Source: Acidobacteriota bacterium
GTDB taxonomy: Bacteria > Acidobacteriota > Terriglobia > Terriglobales > Acidobacteriaceae
Reading direction: 5' to 3'
Length of the DNA stretch: 49,264 nt
Assembly: GCA_025359885.1 (NCBI GenBank)
Contig: JANYDG010000004.1
Location: 1-49,264, forward strand
Below the pieces are notes generated by a model. It was not told the origin of the DNA. It did not search any database and was given only the letters and a program-made list of their open reading frames with translations. Positions within the stretch are counted from its first letter, which is position 1. Each line of letters starts with the position of its first letter. Positions 44,478 to 49,264 of this stretch are shown here, in pieces. A program made the position numbers and the translations under genes.

Positions 44478-46970
44478 TTGATCCAGGATTTGATGCTGGC
44501 AACGCCCCAGGATTCACTGTACCGATGGCTCGATCAGCAGGGCGAGGCGTTTGGCGCGCCGGGCGTGGAGCCGCGCTGGACCTCGAGCGTGAAGGACGCG
44601 GTTGGAACGGCCTATTCCGCCTCGAGCAGGATCTGGTTTACGGTCTCGCACGGAATTCTGAACGAAATCTACCATCCGACGATTGACCATCCGCAGACGC
44701 GGGATATGGAGCTGCTGATCTCGGACGGAATGAGCTTTGTCCATGAAGAGAAGCGGGACCTTATTCCCAGTTTTGAGTACATTCACTCGGAAGCCCTTGG
44801 TGTGAGGTACACCAACAGCGACAAGGAGGGCCGGTACCGGCTGGTGAAGGAGATCATCTGTGATCCACACCACTCGGTGGTTCTGATGCATGTGAGGGTG
44901 GAGGCGGGTCCGAATGGCACCGAGGAGTTCCTCAACGAGTTGAAGATCTATGCGCTGCTGGCCCCACACATGGATGGCGGCGGATCGGGGAATTCGGCGC
45001 GGGTGGTGGATGTAGCGGGGCGCAAGGTGCTGCTGGCGTGGAAGAACCGCTGGACGCTGGCGATGTCTGCAGATTGCGGGTTTTTGCGGGCGAGTTGCGG
45101 CTATGTGGGCACCAGCGACGGGTGGCGGGACCTGACGGACGACTTCACCATGGGGTGGGAGTTTGGCAAGGCGTTGGACGGCAACCTGGCGCTGACGGGG
45201 CAACTGGACCTGCGAGGACGGCGCGAGTTCACGATTGGCATCGGCATTGGGGACAGCCATCACTCGGCGCTTTCAAAGACGATGGGTGCGCTTTCTCAAT
45301 CGTTCCCGGCCAACCTGGCGCGCTTTCTGGAGCAGTGGCAGCGGGCAGCGAGCCCTTACCGGCTGGCCATGAAGGCAGGCGACCGAGGGCTGCTGATGCA
45401 GACCAGCCACAACATCCTGCTGGCGCATGAGGACAAGACGTATTCCGGCGCGTTTGTTGCATCGGCCTCGATTCCGTGGGGACAGGCCAAGGGCGACGAT
45501 GACCTGGGCGGCTACCACCTGGTGTGGACGCGGGACATGGTGCAGACAGCGACGGCACTGCTGGCCTGTGGACGGGTGGATACGGCGCGGCGGGCTCTGG
45601 TGTATCTGGCGTGCACGCAGCGGCCGGATGGCAGTTTTGCGCAGAACTTCTGGATTGACGGGCGGCCCTACTGGACCGGCGTGCAATTGGACGAGGTGGC
45701 ATTTCCGCTGATTCTGACGTGGCGTATCTGGAAGGCGGGCGGGCTGGGCAACTGGGAAGTCTTCCCCTTTGTTGAGCGAGCTGCGGGGTTTCTGGTGAAG
45801 AATGCTCCGATTACGCACCAGGAGCGCTGGGAGGAGAATTCCGGATACTCGCCTTCGACGCTGGCGGTGGTGATCAGCGGATTGATCTGCGCCGCGGAGA
45901 TTGTGCGGGCACATGAGTCGCTGGAGCTGGCCGAGTTTCTGGAGCAGTTTGCGGACTGGATTGAGCTGCATCTGGAGGATTGGACGGTCACCAACGAGGG
46001 TGTGCTGCATCCAGAGGTGAAGCGCCACTACATGCGGGTGAGACCACCGGAAAGCGGTGAGGCGGTGCAGCGGGAGGGTGCGGGGACTGAGCACATCCAC
46101 ATCAACAACCGGCCGCCGGGTACTCCCTATGAATTTGAAGCGCGGGAGATTATTGATGCTGGTTTTCTGGAGCTGGTTCGGTACGGGATTCGGCGGGCGG
46201 ATGATCCGCTGATGGTGGATTCGCTGAAGGTGGTGGATGCGGTGCTGAAGCGGGACCTGCCGCAGGGACCTGGGTGGATTCGCTACAACTGGGATGGGTA
46301 CGGCCAGGGAGCGGATGGAGGTCCGTTCCACACTTACGGGCAGGGACGGGTTTGGCCGCTGCTGACGGGCGAACGAGCGCATTACGAAATTGCGGCGGGC
46401 AAGGATGTCAGCCGCCTGATCCAGACGTATGAAGCGTATGCAACGGCGGGTAATATGCTGCCGGAGCAGATATGGGATGAGGCGGACAGGCCGGAACTGC
46501 ACCTGAAATTTGGCGGCCCGGCGGGTTCGGCGTGCCCACTGGTGTGGGCGCATGCTGAGTATTTGAAACTGCTGCGGTCGGCACTTGATGGCCAGGTGTT
46601 TGACCGCATTGAGCCGGTGTTTCACCGCTATGGACGGTTCAAGTCAGAACACAATCATGCGCGGTCGTCGCATCATGGGCGGGCGCATGAGCATGTTATT
46701 GAGATTTTCAGCCAGTGGCGGCCGATCCAGTCGATCACAGAGAATGCATCGCTGCGAGTCCTTTCGGACAAGCGATTTATGCTGGTGTGGACGGATAACG
46801 ATTGGCAAACGACGAACCGTTTCCAGAGCCGCGGGATGGGGAGTGCGGGGTTTTCGGCGGATATTCACCCGACCCATCGGCAGAGCCGGTCTGGGCTGTC
46901 CTTTACCTTCTTTTGGCCAGAGGAGAATTGCTGGCTTGGCTATAATTACGCAATTCGCGTGGAAGACTAA
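44478..46970 (+). CDS. GH15 glucoamylase-like enzyme, cytoplasmic
   Basis: The enzyme should release glucose from non-reducing ends of alpha-glucans or trehalose-like sugars. The N-terminal beta-sandwich (about 30-270) is followed by the (alpha/alpha)6 barrel. The general acid is expected in QERWEENSGYSPSTLA (Glu about 452-453) and the general base in GNMLPEQIWDEAD (Glu about 663); YHLVWTRDMVQTATALLACG is the other strong signature. A C-terminal extension of about 100 residues follows. There is no signal peptide, so it may act on glycogen or internal dextrins. The start is TTG 44478 with GAGG seven bases away; ATG 44493 is an alternative. It precedes tkt by 46 bases on the same strand. Confidence 0.9.
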   Translation: MIQDLMLATPQDSLYRWLDQQGEAFGAPGVEPRWTSSVKDAVGTAYSASSRIWFTVSHGILNEIYHPTIDHPQTRDMELLISDGMSFVHEEKRDLIPSFEYIHSEALGVRYTNSDKEGRYRLVKEIICDPHHSVVLMHVRVEAGPNGTEEFLNELKIYALLAPHMDGGGSGNSARVVDVAGRKVLLAWKNRWTLAMSADCGFLRASCGYVGTSDGWRDLTDDFTMGWEFGKALDGNLALTGQLDLRGRREFTIGIGIGDSHHSALSKTMGALSQSFPANLARFLEQWQRAASPYRLAMKAGDRGLLMQTSHNILLAHEDKTYSGAFVASASIPWGQAKGDDDLGGYHLVWTRDMVQTATALLACGRVDTARRALVYLACTQRPDGSFAQNFWIDGRPYWTGVQLDEVAFPLILTWRIWKAGGLGNWEVFPFVERAAGFLVKNAPITHQERWEENSGYSPSTLAVVISGLICAAEIVRAHESLELAEFLEQFADWIELHLEDWTVTNEGVLHPEVKRHYMRVRPPESGEAVQREGAGTEHIHINNRPPGTPYEFEAREIIDAGFLELVRYGIRRADDPLMVDSLKVVDAVLKRDLPQGPGWIRYNWDGYGQGADGGPFHTYGQGRVWPLLTGERAHYEIAAGKDVSRLIQTYEAYATAGNMLPEQIWDEADRPELHLKFGGPAGSACPLVWAHAEYLKLLRSALDGQVFDRIEPVFHRYGRFKSEHNHARSSHHGRAHEHVIEIFSQWRPIQSITENASLRVLSDKRFMLVWTDNDWQTTNRFQSRGMGSAGFSADIHPTHRQSRSGLSFTFFWPEENCWLGYNYAIRVED

Positions 46971-47016
46971 GCGTTACAAGCAGCTTGAAAAGCAGTTCGA
47001 AAGGATTATCAGCATC

Positions 47017-49014
47017 ATGGCCGACATCGCTACCAACCTGGACACCCTGAGCATCGACACACTGCGGCTGCTGGCCGTTGATACGGTAGAAAAGGCCAAG
47101 AGCGGCCATCCCGGCGCACCGATCGCCTGCTCTCCGATTGCGTACCTGCTGTTTAACAAGCTGATGAAGCACAATCCAGGGAACTCGAAGTGGGCGGACC
47201 GGGACCGGTTTGTGCTTTCAAATGGCCACGCATCGGCCTTGCTGTATGGCTCGCTCTTTCTGTCTGGGTATAAGGTGACGCTGGATGATTTGAAGAGCTT
47301 CAGACAATGGGGTTCGAAGACGCCGGGGCACCCGGAGTACCACCACACGGACGGGGTTGAGGTGACGACCGGGCCGCTGGGGCAGGGCTTTGCGATGTCA
47401 GTGGGTCTGGCGATTGCCGAGGCGCACCTGGGGGCAATTTATAACAAGCCGGGCTTCGAGATTGTGAACCACCACACTTACGGGATCCTGGGTGACGGCG
47501 ACCTGATGGAAGGCGTTTCGCATGAAGCTGCTTCGCTGGCCGGGACGCTGGGGCTCGGCAAGTTGATTTTTCTTTACGACGACAACCTGATTTCGCTGGA
47601 CGGGCCGACCAGCCTGAGCTTTACCGAGAATTCTTATGCGCGCTTTGAGGCCTATGGCTGGCAGGTGCTGCGGGTGGCGGACGGCAACGACATCGACGCG
47701 ATTGAAGCGGCCATCAAGGCGGGTCAGGCGGAGACGAAGAAGCCGACGCTGATCGGTGTTCGCACGGTGATTGGCTACGGCAGCCCCAAGGCGGGAACCA
47801 AGGCCGTGCATGGCGAGGCGCTGGGGGCTGAGGCGACGGCAGCGACGAAGAAGTTTTTCGGCTTTCCTGAGGACCAGAGCTTCTATTTGCCGGATAGGGC
47901 GCTGGCCCAGTGGCGAACGGCTGTCGGCAAAGGGGCCGAGGCGGAGGCGGGATGGAATGCGCTTTTTGCTGGCTACAAGGCGGAGTATCCGGAGCTGGCA
48001 GGGGAGTTTGAGCGGACCCAGAAGGGCGAGCGCAAGCCAGGATTTGCGGCTGCGTTCCCCAGCTATCCGGCGGGCAAACCGCAGGCGACGCGGAATGCGG
48101 GCGGCGCGGTGATGAATGCCATCGCGGCGGTTGTGCCGGAGCTCTTTGGCGGGGCGGCGGACCTGACTTCCTCGACGAAGACGATTTTCAAGGACAGCGC
48201 CAGCTTCCACGCGGACCCGGCGGGGCGGAATGTGTTCTGGGGCGTGCGCGAGTTTGCGATGTCAGCGGCGGTGAATGGAATTGCGGCGCATGGCGGGCTG
48301 GTTCCGTTTGGTTCGACGTTTTTTGTGTTTTCGGATTACTGCAAGCCGGCGATCCGGCTCTCGGCGATTATGGGGGTGCAAGCGCTGTTTGTATTTACGC
48401 ATGACTCAGTGGCGGTGGGTGAAGACGGCCCAACGCACGAGCCGATCGAGCACCTGCTGGCGTTGCGTGCGGTTCCGGGCTTGACCGATTTTCGCCCGGC
48501 GGACGCGAATGAGACATCGGCGGCGTGGCGTGTGGCGCTTGAGATGAACGGGCCCAGCTTCATGGCGCTGTCGCGGCAGGATTTGCCGATTCTGGACCCG
48601 GCGACGATTGACGCCTATGCCGGCGTCAGCAAGGGCGGCTATGTTGTGGTCGATGTGGATAGCCCTGAGATTGTACTGATTGGAACCGGTGCTGAAGTCT
48701 GGAACGCGGTGGATGGGGCCAAGCTACTGGCCGAGGCGGGCATCAGCGCCCGCGTGGTTTCGATGCCGAGCACCAAGCTGTTTGACAAGCAGACGGCAGA
48801 GTATCGCGCGTCGGTGCTGTTGCCGGGGGTTCCCAAGCTGGTAGTGGAGGCGGGCGCGACTCTGGGCTGGTGGAAGTACCTGGCCGGCGCGAAGGGCGAC
48901 GTGATTGGGCTGGACCGCTTTGGCGCATCGGCGCCGGGGGGTACGGTGCTTCGTGAACTTGGTTTCAGCGGCGAGAATGTTGCGGCGCGGGCCACGGCAC
49001 TTTTGGGCAAATAA
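47017..49014 (+). CDS. tkt: Transketolase
   Basis: Transketolase moves two-carbon units between sugar phosphates with thiamine diphosphate. The 665-residue protein has AKSGHPGAPIACSPIAYLLF, DRFVLSNGHASALLYG, TGPLGQGFAMSVGLAIAE, the cofactor motif GILGDGDLMEGVSHEAASLA, and in the pyrimidine domain GVREFAMSAAVNGIAAHGGL and THDSVAVGEDGPTHEPIEHL. Catalytic histidines of SGHPG, NGHAS and GPLGQ neighbourhoods are present. AAGGA is upstream of ATG 47017. An open frame extends into the preceding gene (to 46585) and is not real. With rpiB it forms a non-oxidative pentose phosphate pair. Confidence 0.97.
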   Translation: MADIATNLDTLSIDTLRLLAVDTVEKAKSGHPGAPIACSPIAYLLFNKLMKHNPGNSKWADRDRFVLSNGHASALLYGSLFLSGYKVTLDDLKSFRQWGSKTPGHPEYHHTDGVEVTTGPLGQGFAMSVGLAIAEAHLGAIYNKPGFEIVNHHTYGILGDGDLMEGVSHEAASLAGTLGLGKLIFLYDDNLISLDGPTSLSFTENSYARFEAYGWQVLRVADGNDIDAIEAAIKAGQAETKKPTLIGVRTVIGYGSPKAGTKAVHGEALGAEATAATKKFFGFPEDQSFYLPDRALAQWRTAVGKGAEAEAGWNALFAGYKAEYPELAGEFERTQKGERKPGFAAAFPSYPAGKPQATRNAGGAVMNAIAAVVPELFGGAADLTSSTKTIFKDSASFHADPAGRNVFWGVREFAMSAAVNGIAAHGGLVPFGSTFFVFSDYCKPAIRLSAIMGVQALFVFTHDSVAVGEDGPTHEPIEHLLALRAVPGLTDFRPADANETSAAWRVALEMNGPSFMALSRQDLPILDPATIDAYAGVSKGGYVVVDVDSPEIVLIGTGAEVWNAVDGAKLLAEAGISARVVSMPSTKLFDKQTAEYRASVLLPGVPKLVVEAGATLGWWKYLAGAKGDVIGLDRFGASAPGGTVLRELGFSGENVAARATALLGK

Positions 49015-49030
49015 GCAAAAACAGTGTGGA

Positions 49031-49097
49031 GTGTGGAGTGTGAAGTGTGAAGTGGGACAAACCGCTCCGTTTCTCACACTTTACACTTCACGCTCAC
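49031..49097. repeat. Inverted AAGTGTGAAGTG repeats between tkt and rpiB
   Basis: Four tandem near-copies of AGTGTGGAGTGTGAAGTG are followed by their inverse (TCACACTTTACACTTCACGC). GTGAAGTGTGAAGTG at 49040-49054 pairs with CACTTTACACTTCAC at 49077-49091 apart from one position. It relates to the trmD leader repeat. Confidence 0.7.
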
Positions 49098-49109
49098 ACA
49101 AGGACTTTC

Positions 49110-49264
49110 ATGAAATTAATCATCGGTTCCGATCATGCAGGATTCATTCTCAAAGAGGATTTGCGCGCTAATCTCTCCGGCAAAGGGCACGAAGTTGTCG
49201 ACGTGGGCGTGCACTCCTCTGCGCCGTCTGACTACCCGGACGCTGCCGAAGCTGTGGGTGACGC
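49110..49264 (+). CDS. rpiB: Ribose-5-phosphate isomerase B, N-terminal part
   Basis: The frame from ATG 49110 reads MKLIIGSDHAGFILKEDLRA, then GHEVVDVGVHSSAPSDYPDA and AEAVGD before the window ends. IGSDHAG and SDYPD are diagnostic for the RpiB/LacAB family. AAGGA lies six bases before the ATG. About 51 of some 150 residues are present. It follows tkt after 95 bases of repeat sequence; both serve the non-oxidative pentose phosphate pathway. Confidence 0.93.
   Translation, partial: MKLIIGSDHAGFILKEDLRANLSGKGHEVVDVGVHSSAPSDYPDAAEAVGD

Noticed and set aside
45273..46625. 450-codon open frame opposite the GH15 gene
   Set aside because: Antisense to a conserved catalytic domain, with arginine-rich and proline-rich composition typical of shadow frames.
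46585..47016. N-terminal extension of transketolase into the GH15 gene
   Set aside because: The frame is open but overlaps the end of a real gene in another frame. The family start and a ribosome site are at 47017.

Overview
The window looks like chromosomal DNA of a GC-rich bacterium, most likely an acidobacterium of the Terriglobia type. This rests on recognising the protein styles, on the mix of genes (K+-independent proton pyrophosphatase, GH116, cytoplasmic GH15, acetylornithine-type aminotransferase, YhiN-type flavoprotein) and on the many short intergenic palindromes. No search was run, so the placement is an inference. The DNA is mostly housekeeping, with small decayed mobile or toxin-antitoxin pieces between the genes. 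There is no CRISPR array, prophage or complete insertion sequence.

Layout. 1-2612 (minus): the conserved rpsP-khpA-rimM-trmD-rplS translation cluster, with rplS cut by the window edge. 2613-3701 has no gene I can support. 3702-4315 is an intact HigBA-like toxin-antitoxin pair. 4398-9086 (minus) holds a class A penicillin-binding protein, an S41 protease homologue that has lost both catalytic residues, and an exported methyltransferase. 9281-14474 (minus) holds two pyrophosphate-using enzymes, a proton-pumping pyrophosphatase and pyruvate phosphate dikinase, separated by a good terminator. 14835-20332 holds a citramalate synthase-like enzyme, a COG0523 GTPase and a Tat-exported GH116 glycosidase. 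A tRNA-Val with a poorly paired acceptor stem lies at 20855-20931.

22244-28735 (plus) is the centrepiece: a complete ISC iron-sulfur assembly operon, iscR-iscS-iscU-iscA-hscB-hscA-fdx-iscX. A dyad resembling an IscR site lies inside its promoter, and its HscB carries an N-terminal four-cysteine finger of the kind known from human HSC20. It also contains a strong internal hairpin, a 116-bp MITE-like element and two micro-tandem arrays. A soluble PAS chemoreceptor-like protein follows.

29973-38062 (minus) holds yraN, a 270-bp foldback element, a class III aminotransferase, an acyltransferase, a DUF4337 protein, a hicBA pair whose hicA has no start codon, cysS, tsaD and a tiny membrane protein. 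38194-41439 (plus) holds a second HigBA-like pair damaged by an apparent internal deletion, then a CCA-adding/poly(A) polymerase and a YhiN-like flavoprotein. 41618-44149 has a secreted unknown protein, a CBS-domain protein with a possibly leaderless promoter, and Mn/Fe superoxide dismutase. 44478-49264 has a GH15 glucoamylase-like enzyme, transketolase and the start of rpiB, linking glucan breakdown to the pentose phosphate pathway.

Best candidates for something new are the degenerate S41 protein, the eukaryote-like HscB within a full ISC operon, the odd tRNA-Val, and the families of interspersed palindromes and foldback elements.
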